64,000 nucleotides of DNA from Gemmatimonas sp. (GTDB lineage: Bacteria; Gemmatimonadota; Gemmatimonadetes; Gemmatimonadales; Gemmatimonadaceae), in NCBI GenBank assembly GCA_011390885.1, contig JAABRO010000005.1, positions 57,018 to 121,017 of the forward strand. Reading direction: 5' to 3'. This document shows, in pieces, positions 1 to 9,042 of this stretch. The notes under the pieces are model-generated. The model was given only the letters and a program-made list of their open reading frames with translations, ran no database searches and had not been told where the DNA came from. How positions within the stretch are numbered: position 1 is the stretch's first letter; every line of letters starts with the position of its first letter. The position numbers and the translations under genes were made by a program.

Positions 1-1
1 T

Positions 2-472
2 GGCGCGCTGTACGGCTGCGTGCGCTCCGCCCTGCCCGACCGCGTCGCGCTCGAGATGGCACTCACCGCCCCGCGCTCGCATGTGCGCCTGGACCCGGCG
101 CACTTCGAGCACGCGCTGCTCGCGCTCGTGTCGAACGCGGCCGATGCCATGCCCGACGGCGGCGTGCTGCGGCTGCACACGGCGCTTCGCACCACGGCCG
201 GAGGTGACGGCCGGAATGGCGCCGCTGACGAATGGCTCACGCTCTCGGTACAGGATACCGGCATCGGCGTGCCCGCTTCGGAGATCGGTCGCTTGTTCGA
301 CCCGTTCTACTCCACCAAGGAGGTCGGCCGCGGTCGGGGACTCGGCCTCGCTTCGGTGCACGGCATCGTCGCGCAGGCAGGCGGGCACTGCACGGTGGAG
401 AGCGTGGCCGGCAGCGGCACGACAGTGGTGGTGTGGCTGCCGATCTCCCGCGGCGAGCACGGCGCGCCCTGA
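2..472 (+). CDS. Sensor histidine kinase, C-terminal part (gene cut by window start)
   Basis: The reading frame is open from the first bases, so the true start lies to the left. What remains is a GHKL ATPase domain: an N-box (ALVSNAADAMPDGG), a G1 box (DTGIGVP), an F-box (FDPFYSTKE) and a G2 box (GRGLGLASVHGIV). It binds ATP to phosphorylate a histidine in the missing DHp domain. The frame stops right after the kinase domain, so no receiver is attached at the C-terminus. It converges on another kinase gene that ends 31 bases away. The family is sure; the sensory input is not visible. Confidence 0.85.
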   Translation, partial: GALYGCVRSALPDRVALEMALTAPRSHVRLDPAHFEHALLALVSNAADAMPDGGVLRLHTALRTTAGGDGRNGAADEWLTLSVQDTGIGVPASEIGRLFDPFYSTKEVGRGRGLGLASVHGIVAQAGGHCTVESVAGSGTTVVVWLPISRGEHGAP

Positions 473-503
473 GCGCCGCGCGCACCGCGTGGATGGCGCA
501 CCG

Positions 504-2450
504 TCAGCGGTTCGGCGGCACGACGGCGGGCGGGGCGTCGAGCGCGGCGCGCACCGTGCGCGCGAGATCCTCGTCGGTGAACGGCTTCTCGAGCAGCACG
601 ATGCCCGGCTCGAGCACGCCATGGTGCACGATCGCGTCCTCGGTGTAGCCCGACATGTACACCACGCGCAGCTCCGGACGCATCATGCGCAGCCGTTCGG
701 CCACACGACGCCCGTTGGCCTTCGGCATCACGACGTCGGTGAGCAGGAGATCGATCGTGCCGAAGTGATCGGCCGCCACTCGCACGGCATGATCGCCGTC
801 GTGGGCGAGCAGCACCGTGTAGCCGCGCCGCACGAGCATGGCCCGCGTCACGTCGCGCACGAGCGCTTCGTCCTCCACCACCAGCACCGTCTCGGTGCCA
901 CCGAGCGCGCCGACGTCGGTCACCGCCGGCTCGAACTCGGGCACGTCGTGCGTGGCCACGGGCAAGTAGATCTTGAACGTGGTGCCGATCCCCTGCTCGC
1001 TGTACACCCACACATAGCCGCCACTCTGCCGCACGATGCCGTACACCGTGGAGAGGCCGAGGCCGGTGCCGCCCGCCTTGGTCGTGTAGAACGGCTCCCA
1101 GATGCGCTCGCGCGTGGCGCGGTCCATGCCCACGCCGGTGTCGGTCACGGTCAGGCATACGTAGTGCCCCGGTTGCACGCCGTGGTGCCGGTGCGCGTAC
1201 GACTGCCCGAGCGCGACATCGCTCACCTCGATGGTGAGCATGCCGCCGGTCGGCATGGCCTCGCTCGCATTCACCGCCAGGTTGAGCAGCACCTGCTCGA
1301 GCTGCGTGGGGTCGGCCAGGACCGGTGACGTGAATGCTGCCACCGTCATGCGGATCGTGACCTCCTCGGTGACCGTGCGCTCGAGCAGACGCTCCATGTC
1401 GCGCACGAGCCCCCCCACGTTCACGAGGCGCGGCCGCATGATCTGCTTGCGGCTGAACGCCAGCAGCTGCCGCGTGAGCGCCGTGGCCCGCGCGGCCGCC
1501 GCGCGGATCTGCTGCACTTCCTCGTGCGGCCCGCTCCCCGCGGGCAGCTCTTCGAGCAGCAGTTCACTGAAGCCGCTGATCGCCGTGAGCACGTTGTTGA
1601 AGTCGTGCGCCACGCCCCCGGCGAGTCGCCCCACGGCCTCCATCTTCTGCGCCTGGAAGAGCTGCTCCTCGAGCGCCTTGCGCTCGGAAATGTCCCGGTG
1701 CACGGCCACCCAGTGCGTGTGTACGCCGTCCGCATCGTACACCGGCACGATCACCATCTCCACCCAGTACTCGCGCCCCTCGCGCGTGTAGTGCATGAGC
1801 TCCGCGCGCACGGACTCGCCGCGCCGCAGGAACTCGTGCACGCGCGCGATGAGCGCCGGGTCGGTGCCCGGGCCATCGAGGAGGGTGCTCGGCTTTCCGA
1901 TCACGTCGTCCCGATGCCACCCGGTGTGGCGCTCGAAGGCCTCGTTCACGAACACGATCGGCGGCGCGCCGTCCGGCCCAGGCGTCGCGCTCGTGATCAC
2001 GAGCAGGTCGTTGATGCACGCCACGGCGGCTCGCAGGAGCGAGCGCTCGGCTTCGGCTCGGCGCAGCGGGGTGGTGTCGCCCAACTCGTGGAACACCAGC
2101 GCGACGCCGTGGGGCACCGGCATCACGCGCACGCGCGTCTGCAGCGGCTCGGGGCCGGAACGCATCACGAACACGACCTCGACCTGCGCGGCGTCCGTCG
2201 CCGCGAGTGCCCGTGCGATCGCGGCGTCGAGCGTCACGTCGGCGAACGCCGGGCACGCATCGCGCAGCGACCGGTCGAGCAACGTCGCGGGATCCGCATC
2301 GCACGTCGCCACGGCCTGCCGGACGGCCGCCGCGTTCATCCAACAGAGGCGCGCCTCCCGGTCGAGCAGCACGACCACGTCCTCGACCGCCCCCAGGAGG
2401 GCGATCGACGTGGCGAGATCGGGAGAACACGGGCGCGTGGCGACGGACAT
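504..2450 (-). CDS. Hybrid sensor histidine kinase: PAS-PAS-HisKA-HATPase-receiver
   Basis: A 648-residue protein when started at the ATG at 2450, which has GAGGAG 12 bases upstream; the frame is open further back but codes low-quality sequence. A first PAS-like domain (about 15-125) and a second PAS/PAC domain (about 140-255) precede the phosphoacceptor helix (GGVAHDFNN, His282). The ATPase domain follows (NLAVNASEAMP, Asn394; DTGVGMD; GGTGLGLSTVYGIV) and then a C-terminal receiver (LVVEDEALV; phosphoacceptor Asp572 in LLTDVVMPK; Lys in EKPF). No membrane segment is seen, so it is probably a cytoplasmic sensor. The terminal receiver could pass phosphate on or act as a sink. No cognate output regulator lies in the window. 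Confidence 0.92.
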   Translation of the reverse strand: MSVATRPCSPDLATSIALLGAVEDVVVLLDREARLCWMNAAAVRQAVATCDADPATLLDRSLRDACPAFADVTLDAAIARALAATDAAQVEVVFVMRSGPEPLQTRVRVMPVPHGVALVFHELGDTTPLRRAEAERSLLRAAVACINDLLVITSATPGPDGAPPIVFVNEAFERHTGWHRDDVIGKPSTLLDGPGTDPALIARVHEFLRRGESVRAELMHYTREGREYWVEMVIVPVYDADGVHTHWVAVHRDISERKALEEQLFQAQKMEAVGRLAGGVAHDFNNVLTAISGFSELLLEELPAGSGPHEEVQQIRAAAARATALTRQLLAFSRKQIMRPRLVNVGGLVRDMERLLERTVTEEVTIRMTVAAFTSPVLADPTQLEQVLLNLAVNASEAMPTGGMLTIEVSDVALGQSYAHRHHGVQPGHYVCLTVTDTGVGMDRATRERIWEPFYTTKAGGTGLGLSTVYGIVRQSGGYVWVYSEQGIGTTFKIYLPVATHDVPEFEPAVTDVGALGGTETVLVVEDEALVRDVTRAMLVRRGYTVLLAHDGDHAVRVAADHFGTIDLLLTDVVMPKANGRRVAERLRMMRPELRVVYMSGYTEDAIVHHGVLEPGIVLLEKPFTDEDLARTVRAALDAPPAVVPPNR

Positions 2451-2535
2451 CGGGGATCGGCACTCCTCGGGAGATGGAACCGCATGCCCCGAGAAGTGTC
2501 GGCACCGATGCCGCGGCCCTGAACCGCGGCCCGCG

Positions 2536-3327
2536 CTAGAAGGAGACCTGCAGCCCCGACGTGAAGATGCGGTCGGTGGAGAAGAAGCCCGCCTCCGGCA
2601 GGTTGTCGAACCGGACGATGTAGCCGAGCTTGATCGCAACCTTCTGGGAGAGCGGGGCCACCAGCGCCGACTCGCTGTTGATGCGATAGTCCTCGCGCAC
2701 CTCGAGGTTGGGAATCGCCTCGAGGGTCTGCAGGAAGAAGGCGCTGGCCCCGAAGGTGCGCTTGTACCAGGCGGCCGCGCGCGCGGCCGGAAAGTTGTTC
2801 GCGAGCCCGTCCACGCCCTGCTGCTGGGTGAGCGAGGCGCCCGTCTCGACGCGCAGCGTGTCGCGCGCCGACTGGTGCACGCGGAACACGAGCCCGAGGT
2901 ACTCCTCCGTGCGGCGTGCGATGCCGGCGAAACGGTTGCGGTCGTAGAGCGCGCCCGTAGCCAGCGACACCCACGGCCGCAGTGCGTACTGGGCGCCGAG
3001 CCCGGCCCGCAGCAGGTTGGCGTTCTCGACGCCGTCGTTTTCGCCGTAGATGATGCCGAGCGTCTGCTCGAAGCGCCAGAAGCCGCGCGAGTGCACGATG
3101 CGCTCGCCGAAGTTCACCGTGGAGACGCGCGTGTTCCCCGACGTGGCCACGTAGCCGAGGTCGGCGGTGAAGCTCGTGGTGGGGGACTCGGCGGCGGCCG
3201 CGGATGCTGCCCGCACGGTCGCGGCGGTGGGCGCGGCTTGCGCGCCAAGCGTGCCGGCCATGAGGGTGGTGGAAACCAGCAGGGCGACGCACCGGGCGCG
3301 GCGGTCGATGGCGGCGAGACGAGTCAC
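2536..3327 (-). CDS. DUF481 family outer-membrane beta-barrel protein, copy 2
   Basis: A 263-residue protein from a GTG start, with a hydrophobic export signal (about 12-32, ending LGAQA). After it comes the DUF481 pattern: ADLGYVATSGNT, alternating beta-strands and a C-terminal aromatic residue (GLQVSF) typical of outer-membrane barrels. DUF481 includes E. coli YdiY, a salt-induced barrel of unknown function. It lies 35 bases downstream of a paralogue on the same strand, and the two proteins align over their full length, so this is a tandem duplication and probably one transcript. The exact start is uncertain because the ribosome-binding site is weak. Confidence 0.85.
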   Translation of the reverse strand: MTRLAAIDRRARCVALLVSTTLMAGTLGAQAAPTAATVRAASAAAAESPTTSFTADLGYVATSGNTRVSTVNFGERIVHSRGFWRFEQTLGIIYGENDGVENANLLRAGLGAQYALRPWVSLATGALYDRNRFAGIARRTEEYLGLVFRVHQSARDTLRVETGASLTQQQGVDGLANNFPAARAAAWYKRTFGASAFFLQTLEAIPNLEVREDYRINSESALVAPLSQKVAIKLGYIVRFDNLPEAGFFSTDRIFTSGLQVSF

Positions 3328-3362
3328 GGGATGCTCTCGACGAATGGAGGAGTGGGAGAGAC

Positions 3363-4193
3363 TCAGAAGGAAACCTGGATGCCGGTGGTGAAGATGCGAT
3401 CGGTGGCGCGGAAGGTGGGCTCGGGGAGATTGTCGTACCGCACCTGGTACTCCACGCGCAGCGCCAGCGACTTCATGACCGGCGAGACGAGCGAGGCCAC
3501 GGCGTTCACGCGGTAGTCCTCGGAGGTCTCGATGTTGGGCACGAGTTCGACGGTCTGCATGACGAACGCCTTGGGCGCGAGGCCGCGCTTGTACCAGAGC
3601 GCCGTGCGCGCCGCCGGGAAGCTGCGCGCCGTGCCATCGACGTTGCGCTGCTGTGTGAACGAGCCGCCCGCGTCGAGACGCAGCGTATCCCGCTCCCCCT
3701 CCACCACGCGCCACACGAGTCCGAGATACTGTTCCGATCGACGCAGCACGCCGGAGAAGCGGTTCTGGTCGAACAGCAGGCCGGCGGCCACCCCCAGCGA
3801 GGAGCGCACCGCGTACTCCCCGCCCACCGCCGCCCGGATGAAGTTGCTGTTCACGGTTCCCTCGCTCTCGCCGTACACCACCTGGACGAACTCCTCGAAG
3901 CGCCAGTGTCCCGTGACGAGGTTGAAGCGCTGGCCCACGTTGACTGTCATCACGTCGGTGTTGCCGGTGGTGCTCACATAGCCGAGGTCGGCGGCAATGG
4001 TCTGCTTGCGCGGGGCGGAGACGCGGCGCATCGAGGCGCGCGCCCGCTCGGTGGGCGGGCGCTGCGCCTCGAGCGCGGCTGGCGAGCCGAGCAGGAGGGC
4101 GAGCAGCGCGAGCGCGACGGGGGCGAGGCTGCGCGACCACCCCGACACGCGGCGAATCCGGCCGTGGGGCGCGGCGGGTCGTCGAGTGTGCAT
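3363..4193 (-). CDS. DUF481 family outer-membrane beta-barrel protein, copy 1
   Basis: A 276-residue protein starting at the ATG at 4193. The signal peptide has a basic start and a long hydrophobic core (LAPVALALLALLLG), with likely cleavage after ALEAQ. The mature part carries the DUF481 signature (ADLGYVSTTGNTD) and ends in GIQVSF, a barrel-type C-terminus. It is the first gene of the two-gene DUF481 unit and diverges from argJ. The role is unknown; YdiY-type members respond to salt or envelope conditions. The frame is open to 4247, but those residues do not resemble a signal peptide. Confidence 0.85.
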   Translation of the reverse strand: MHTRRPAAPHGRIRRVSGWSRSLAPVALALLALLLGSPAALEAQRPPTERARASMRRVSAPRKQTIAADLGYVSTTGNTDVMTVNVGQRFNLVTGHWRFEEFVQVVYGESEGTVNSNFIRAAVGGEYAVRSSLGVAAGLLFDQNRFSGVLRRSEQYLGLVWRVVEGERDTLRLDAGGSFTQQRNVDGTARSFPAARTALWYKRGLAPKAFVMQTVELVPNIETSEDYRVNAVASLVSPVMKSLALRVEYQVRYDNLPEPTFRATDRIFTTGIQVSF

Positions 4194-4310
4194 GAACCCA
4201 TTGTAATCGCCGTACCCGGCGCCAGCCCGCCGTCGGGCGCCCCTCACCTCCTCCGGCGGCGGCGGACTAGTTTTCGGCTCGCCTCACCAGTCCCCTTTCC
4301 CCTGTGCCCC
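4194..4310. promoter_or_regulatory. Divergent intergenic region between the DUF481 pair and argJ
   Basis: This 117-base stretch separates two divergently transcribed units, so promoters for both should lie here. I see no clear operator. The TAGTTTTC at 4268-4275 on the plus strand resembles the TAnnTTTG -7 element of Bacteroidota promoters, but no matching upstream element is evident. Confidence 0.3.
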
Positions 4311-5477
4311 ATGTCGTTCCACGAGACGCCCGTCTTCCCACGCGGTTTCCGTTGCGCGAGCCGCAACGTCGGCCTCAAGCCGACGGCCAAGGATCTCACC
4401 CTGTTCACGAGCGACGTGGATGCCGCGGCCGCGGCCGTCTTCACCCGCAACCACTTCCCGGGCGCGCCGATCGTGCTGGGGCGTGAAACGATCAAGGGCG
4501 GCACCCTGCGGGCGATCATCGCGAACAGCAAGGTGAGCAACGTGGCGACGGGGGCGATCGGCGTGGAGCACGCGCGCCGCATGGCGCAGGCCGCGGCCAC
4601 CGAGGTGGGCACCACCCCGGACCGCGTGCTCGTGAGCTCCACCGGCGTGATCGGCGTGCCGCTGCCGATCAAGATGATCGAGGCCGGCATTCCGGGCATC
4701 GCCGCGGAACTGCAGGCCGATCCGCTCGTGGGCGCGGAGGGGATCATGACCACCGACACGCACCCCAAGGCGCTCTCGATCGCCGTGGGCGACGCGACGA
4801 TCACCTGGGTGGCGAAGGGCTCGGGCATGATCGAGCCGAACATGGCCACCATGCTTGCCTACATCTTCACCGACGCGGCGTTCGATGCGGCCACGCTCGA
4901 CGCGATGCTGCGCGACGCGGTGGCCACCTCGTTCAACATGCTCTCGGTGGACACCGACACGAGCACCTCCGACACCTGCGTGCTCATGGCCAACGGCATG
5001 GCGGGCGCGGTGGACGAGGAGGCCTTCCGGGCCGCCCTGCGCGCCGGCTGCGCGCGCATGACGGAGATCCTCGCGCGCGACGGCGAGGGCGCCGAGCATC
5101 TGCTCAAGGTGCATGTGCGTGGCGCGCTCAACGACGCCGAGGCGCGCGTGGTGGCCAAGAGCATCGTGAACTCACCGCTGGTGAAGACCATGGTGCACGG
5201 CGCCGACCCCAACGTGGGTCGCCTGCTCATGGCCGTCGGCAAGTGCTTCGACTGCACGATCCAGCCGAGCACCACCGACGCCTGGATCAACCGGTTCCCC
5301 GTGGTGCGCGGCGGGCAACGGCTGCCGTTCGACGACGGCACCGTGCGCGCAGCGCTCAGCGTGGACCTCGTGGAGCTCGAGGTGGAGCTCGGCGTGGGCA
5401 CGGGGCGCGCCACGGCCTTCGGCTGCGACCTCACCAAAGGCTACATCGACGAGAACGCGGCGTACTACTCGAGCTGA
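4311..5477 (+). CDS. argJ: Bifunctional glutamate N-acetyltransferase / amino-acid acetyltransferase ArgJ
   Basis: A 388-residue protein, the usual ArgJ length. It moves the acetyl group from N-acetylornithine to glutamate, recycling it in arginine synthesis; bifunctional members also use acetyl-CoA. The autocleavage motif is intact (KGSGMIEPNMATML) with nucleophile Thr180, which becomes the N-terminus of the beta chain. Other family motifs are SSTGVIGVPLP and EGIMTTDTHPKA, and the protein ends in ENAAYYSS. It is a cytosolic enzyme. The gene stands alone here; no other arg gene is in the window. Whether it is mono- or bifunctional cannot be read from sequence alone. Confidence 0.96.
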   Translation: MSFHETPVFPRGFRCASRNVGLKPTAKDLTLFTSDVDAAAAAVFTRNHFPGAPIVLGRETIKGGTLRAIIANSKVSNVATGAIGVEHARRMAQAAATEVGTTPDRVLVSSTGVIGVPLPIKMIEAGIPGIAAELQADPLVGAEGIMTTDTHPKALSIAVGDATITWVAKGSGMIEPNMATMLAYIFTDAAFDAATLDAMLRDAVATSFNMLSVDTDTSTSDTCVLMANGMAGAVDEEAFRAALRAGCARMTEILARDGEGAEHLLKVHVRGALNDAEARVVAKSIVNSPLVKTMVHGADPNVGRLLMAVGKCFDCTIQPSTTDAWINRFPVVRGGQRLPFDDGTVRAALSVDLVELEVELGVGTGRATAFGCDLTKGYIDENAAYYSS

Positions 5478-5531
5478 GCACGACCGTGCAGAGCGCGCAG
5501 CCAGCCGCGCCGCTGCATCGCACCGAAAGCG

Positions 5532-7136
5532 TCATCCGCCGCCGATGAGGCGCGCCGCGCGCTCGGCGGCGCGCACGCCCTGCCACTGTGCTTCCTCGAA
5601 GATCGAGAAGCCGCTCACGTCGGCGTTCGCCACGAGCACGCCGGGCGCCGGACGCCACTCGTCGAGCGACGCCGTGCGCGCGAGCAACCCCGGCACCGGG
5701 CGTGCCATGGCGTGCCCCCAGCGCCACACGTCGAGTCGCGTGACGCACTCGGCCACGTCGGGATGCGCGCGCGCGAGGTCGGCGAGGATTTCGTCACGCC
5801 AGCCGCTCCACGGACGCTGCTCGAGCCACGCGCGTGCGTCCCTCGCGGGCCGGTCCACGACCGCGTGGTACCAGGTCCACACGGTGGCGTCACGCGGCTG
5901 CGCCACCGATTGGTGCGTGGCCGACACGTAGCCGAGCGACGCACTGCCGTACAGCACGTTGTCCCACGCGGGTGGCGCGCCGCGTTCACGCGGACGCCGA
6001 TCGAGCGTGAGGTTGGCCACCACCCACGGCGCATACTCCGTGGTCACCGGCAGCGCGACACCGGGCAGCACCCGCGGCAGCACGAACAGCGGAGCTGCCC
6101 AGATCACGGCGTCACACTCCACCACCGCGCGCGGCGTATGCACGCGCCATCGCGTGCCGACCCGTTCGAGTCGCACCGTGGGCGCCGAGTGCATGAGCCG
6201 ATCACCGGCGCGCCGCGTGAGGTGACGCACGAGGAAGGCGTTCCCCTCGGGCCAGGTGAGCGGCCCGCCTTCGTCCGCGGGGCGGCCGGCGAAGTAGTGC
6301 GCTGCGGCCCACGCACTCACCTGCGTGAGCGACGCGCCGTAGTCGTCACGCGTGCCGTACTCGAGCCACCAACGCAGCGTGGGGGAGCGATAGCCATTCG
6401 CGCGCAGCCACACATCGGCGGTGATCGCGTCGAGTGCGTGCGTCTCGCGTGCGGCACTGCCCCCGAACGGGGCGCCGGCGAGCGGCACGCGAAACGCCCC
6501 ACTCTCGCGCCACGCCGCCACCTGCGCGTCGAAGCGCTCCCACTCCGCGAGCTCCCACGCCGGCGCAGCATCGAGCGGCTCGAGCCCTTCGTGCCATGTC
6601 CCGTGCTGAAAGATGCGCTCCTGCGGCGCGTGACAGAGCGTGCGCTCGTCGAAGCGGCCGTCGGCGTGCAGCACGCCCACCTCGCGCAGCAGCGCGCGCA
6701 CGTGCACGGCGTCTGGAGCCGGCAGCGGCAGGTAGTGCGCACCCCACGGGTACGCACTCACGGCGTTGCGACCGCCGCGGGCGTTGCCTCCCGCCTCCGG
6801 TGCGAGCTCGAGCAGCAGCCAGTCGCGCAGCCCGAGCGCGTCGAGGTGCCAGCCGGCCGAGAGCCCCGACACGCCGCCACCCACGATGGCCACACGCGCG
6901 CGGCGCGTCGCTACGGCGCCAATGGCGGGGATCCGACCATCACGCAGGGCGTGTCCCACCGCCTGGTCGGTGTCGGCGAAGCCGCCCGTGATCGCGCGCC
7001 CCTTGCGCGTGAGCCCGTGCAGCGCCGGCGCGCCACTGGCGCCCGTGCCACCCAAGCCCACGGCTCCGGCGGGCGATGCCACCGCGAGCGCCGCGAGCAG
7101 CTGCCGCAGGAAGGCGCGGCGTGAGGCGTCGCCCAT
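5532..7136 (-). CDS. Tat-exported FAD-dependent amine oxidase-like protein
   Basis: A 534-residue protein starting at the ATG at 7136, which overlaps the upstream stop by one base (TGATG). The N-terminus has a twin-arginine signal (ASRRAFLRQLL, then a hydrophobic stretch), so the folded flavoprotein is probably exported. The dinucleotide-binding motif (VAIVGGGVSGLSAGWHL) and the following acidic residue fit the flavin amine oxidase/NAD(P)-binding Rossmann group, which includes polyamine and monoamine oxidases and phytoene desaturase. It is the last gene of an eight-gene operon with S-adenosylmethionine decarboxylase and a spermidine synthase homologue, which makes a polyamine-like amine a reasonable substrate. 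That substrate is inference; the fold is well supported. Confidence 0.8.
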   Translation of the reverse strand: MGDASRRAFLRQLLAALAVASPAGAVGLGGTGASGAPALHGLTRKGRAITGGFADTDQAVGHALRDGRIPAIGAVATRRARVAIVGGGVSGLSAGWHLDALGLRDWLLLELAPEAGGNARGGRNAVSAYPWGAHYLPLPAPDAVHVRALLREVGVLHADGRFDERTLCHAPQERIFQHGTWHEGLEPLDAAPAWELAEWERFDAQVAAWRESGAFRVPLAGAPFGGSAARETHALDAITADVWLRANGYRSPTLRWWLEYGTRDDYGASLTQVSAWAAAHYFAGRPADEGGPLTWPEGNAFLVRHLTRRAGDRLMHSAPTVRLERVGTRWRVHTPRAVVECDAVIWAAPLFVLPRVLPGVALPVTTEYAPWVVANLTLDRRPRERGAPPAWDNVLYGSASLGYVSATHQSVAQPRDATVWTWYHAVVDRPARDARAWLEQRPWSGWRDEILADLARAHPDVAECVTRLDVWRWGHAMARPVPGLLARTASLDEWRPAPGVLVANADVSGFSIFEEAQWQGVRAAERAARLIGGG

Positions 7137-8632
7137 CAGCGGTTGATGGCCGCCCACTCGCGCTCGTAGTACCGCACCAGCACCTGGTCGTTCAGCCGGT
7201 TGGGCTCGGCGGGCACGGGCTGCATGTCGGCCGGAAAGTCGAACAGCGCGGGCACGCCCTCCACCGTGAGGTAGCGCAGCCCGTCAGGGAGGGTGTGCGG
7301 CGGCTGGTACGGCACGGTACCCGCGATCACGAACCCCCACTCGCCGAAGCTCGGCACGTACACGTGATACGGAAACGTGCGCAGCCCCGCGCCCTGCAGC
7401 GTGGCCACGATGCTCCAGTACGACTGCCGCGCGAACAGCGGGGACGTGGCCTGCACCGCGAGGAACCCGTCGTCGGCCAGGTGCTGCCGCACGAGCCGGT
7501 AGAAGGCGCTCGTGTACAGCTTGCCCACGTGGTAGTTGCTCGGGTCGGGAAAGTCGATCACGATGAAGTCGAAGCGTCCCTCGTGCTGGTCCAGCCACAC
7601 GAACGCATCGGCGTTGATCACGCGCACGCGCGGATCGCGCAGGGCCCCGTCGTTGAGGGGCGTGAGGCGTTCGTGCGTGGCGAAGAGCGAGGTCATGCCC
7701 TCGTCGAGATCCACGAGCGTGACCTCCTGCACGCCGGGGTGCTTGAGGATCTCGCGCACGGCGAGCCCGTCACCGCCGCCGAGCACGAGCACGCGCTGCG
7801 CGCGAGGCAGCGCCGCAAGCCCCGGGTGCACGAGCGCCTCGTGATAGCGGTACTCGTCGCGCGAGGCGAACTGCAGGTGACCATTCAGGTACAGCCGCAG
7901 GTCGTCCTTCCAGCTCGTGAGCACGATGCGCTGGTAGCGCGTGTCGCGCGCGAGGATCACGGGATCGGCGTAGAGTCCTTCCTCCGCCAGCGTGGTGATC
8001 GCCTGCCCCTTCCACAGGCCGATCGCGAGCACCAGCGCCGACAGCAGCGAGGCGCCCTGCCACCAGCGACGGTTGGGCAGTTCGTCACGGAAGAGGTGAG
8101 TGCTCCAGAACGCCACGAGCACGTTCACGAGCCCGAAGGCGAGCGCCGACCGCACGAGGCCGAGGCGCGGCACGAGGAAGAGCGGAAAGAGCAGCGACGC
8201 GCCGAGTGCGCCCACGTAGTCGAACGTGAGCACGTTCGCGACCACGTCCTTGAAGGAGAAGCGGTCGCGCAGGATGCGCATGAGCAGCGGGATCTCGAGT
8301 CCCACCAGGATGCCGATCAGCGTGACCACGCCGTAGAGCACCGGCCGGAAGGCACTCGTCCACGTGAACGTGAGGAAGAGCAGCAGCGCGGAGAAGCCGC
8401 CCACGATCCCCACCACCAGCTCGATCATCACGAAGCGCGTCACCACGCCGCGCACGATGAAGCGCGAGAGCCAGCTCCCGATGCCCATCGCGAACAGGTA
8501 CGTGCCGATGACCGTGGAGAACTGCGTGACGCTGTCGCCGAGCACGTACGACGCGAGCGCACCGGCCACGAGCTCGTAGATGAGCCCGCAGGCGGCGATC
8601 AGGCAGACGGTGGCGAAGAGCGCCGCGTTCAA
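7136..8632 (-). CDS. Membrane-anchored spermidine synthase-like aminopropyltransferase
   Basis: A 498-residue protein. Residues 1-205 form about seven hydrophobic helices; residues 225-498 are a spermidine synthase domain. The decarboxy-AdoMet-binding motif GGGDGLAVREIL (from 285), the substrate-site YRYHEALVHP (about 261-270) and the catalytic-region DFPDPSNYHVGKLY are all present. The N-terminal membrane half is known from fused spermidine synthases. Its start overlaps the DUF350 gene (ATGA) and its stop overlaps the amine oxidase start. An AdoMet decarboxylase in the same operon would supply the aminopropyl donor. The acceptor may be putrescine or something different at the membrane. Confidence 0.9.
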   Translation of the reverse strand: MNAALFATVCLIAACGLIYELVAGALASYVLGDSVTQFSTVIGTYLFAMGIGSWLSRFIVRGVVTRFVMIELVVGIVGGFSALLLFLTFTWTSAFRPVLYGVVTLIGILVGLEIPLLMRILRDRFSFKDVVANVLTFDYVGALGASLLFPLFLVPRLGLVRSALAFGLVNVLVAFWSTHLFRDELPNRRWWQGASLLSALVLAIGLWKGQAITTLAEEGLYADPVILARDTRYQRIVLTSWKDDLRLYLNGHLQFASRDEYRYHEALVHPGLAALPRAQRVLVLGGGDGLAVREILKHPGVQEVTLVDLDEGMTSLFATHERLTPLNDGALRDPRVRVINADAFVWLDQHEGRFDFIVIDFPDPSNYHVGKLYTSAFYRLVRQHLADDGFLAVQATSPLFARQSYWSIVATLQGAGLRTFPYHVYVPSFGEWGFVIAGTVPYQPPHTLPDGLRYLTVEGVPALFDFPADMQPVPAEPNRLNDQVLVRYYEREWAAINR

Positions 8633-8841
8633 TGAATGGCAGCCGCGACGATGATGCCGATGGCGAGCGCCGCCGATCCCATCAGGATCGCGGCCGCCGT
8701 GTTCTTCTTCTCGCTGATCTCATGCCACAGCTTGCCCGGCGTGAGCAGGTCGAGGATGATGAACGAGACCACGAACAGCACCACGCCGAGTCCGGCGAAG
8801 AGGGCGGCGGCGGTCACATTCTCCCACAGGGTGTATTGCAC
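8629..8841 (-). CDS. DUF350 small integral membrane protein
   Basis: A 70-residue protein from a GTG start with GAGGAGA about seven bases upstream. It has two membrane helices (about 10-32 and 48-69) joined by a polar loop (TPGKLWHEISEKKNTAAA), which matches the DUF350 (YjfL) pattern. Most DUF350 proteins carry two such units; this one has a single unit. In E. coli YjfL is encoded with a PspA paralogue and a glutathionylspermidine synthetase-like ligase, so the family recurs beside polyamine-type enzymes. Molecular function is unknown. Confidence 0.8.
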   Translation of the reverse strand: MQYTLWENVTAAALFAGLGVVLFVVSFIILDLLTPGKLWHEISEKKNTAAAILMGSAALAIGIIVAAAIH

Positions 8842-8853
8842 GGCGATTCTCCT

Positions 8854-9042
8854 CTACTTCCCTCGGAGCGTGCGCCCCGGAATGTAGTACGGGGAGCGGT
8901 AGGCACCGGGATTGGCGCGCACCGACTTGGGATCGACCACGGAGGCGTCACCACGGGTGAAGCTCCAGCCGCGATACTGGGCCGTGCCGAGCAGGCCCAG
9001 CACGGCCACGCCGTAGATGGCATACAGCGCCGCACGCATCAT
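8854..9042 (-). CDS. Small membrane protein of the SPFH/DUF4178 operon
   Basis: A 62-residue protein with one hydrophobic helix near the N-terminus (about 4-21), then a polar basic tail (SVRANPGAYRSPYYIPGRT). Two adjacent ATGs are possible; the one at 9042 overlaps the upstream stop by four bases (ATGA), the coupling seen through the rest of the operon. No family is recognised. Its fixed position between DUF4178 and DUF350 genes suggests a structural part of the same membrane complex. Confidence 0.65.
   Translation of the reverse strand: MMRAALYAIYGVAVLGLLGTAQYRGWSFTRGDASVVDPKSVRANPGAYRSPYYIPGRTLRGK

Noticed and set aside
20..472. Reading the first gene as a complete 150-residue protein from an internal GTG
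   Set aside because: The frame is open to the window edge and the product lacks the phosphoacceptor domain, so it is a truncated view of a longer kinase.
5478..5531. GCACG-AC-CGTGC as a terminator after argJ
   Set aside because: Five-base arms with a two-base loop cannot form a stable hairpin and no T-run follows.
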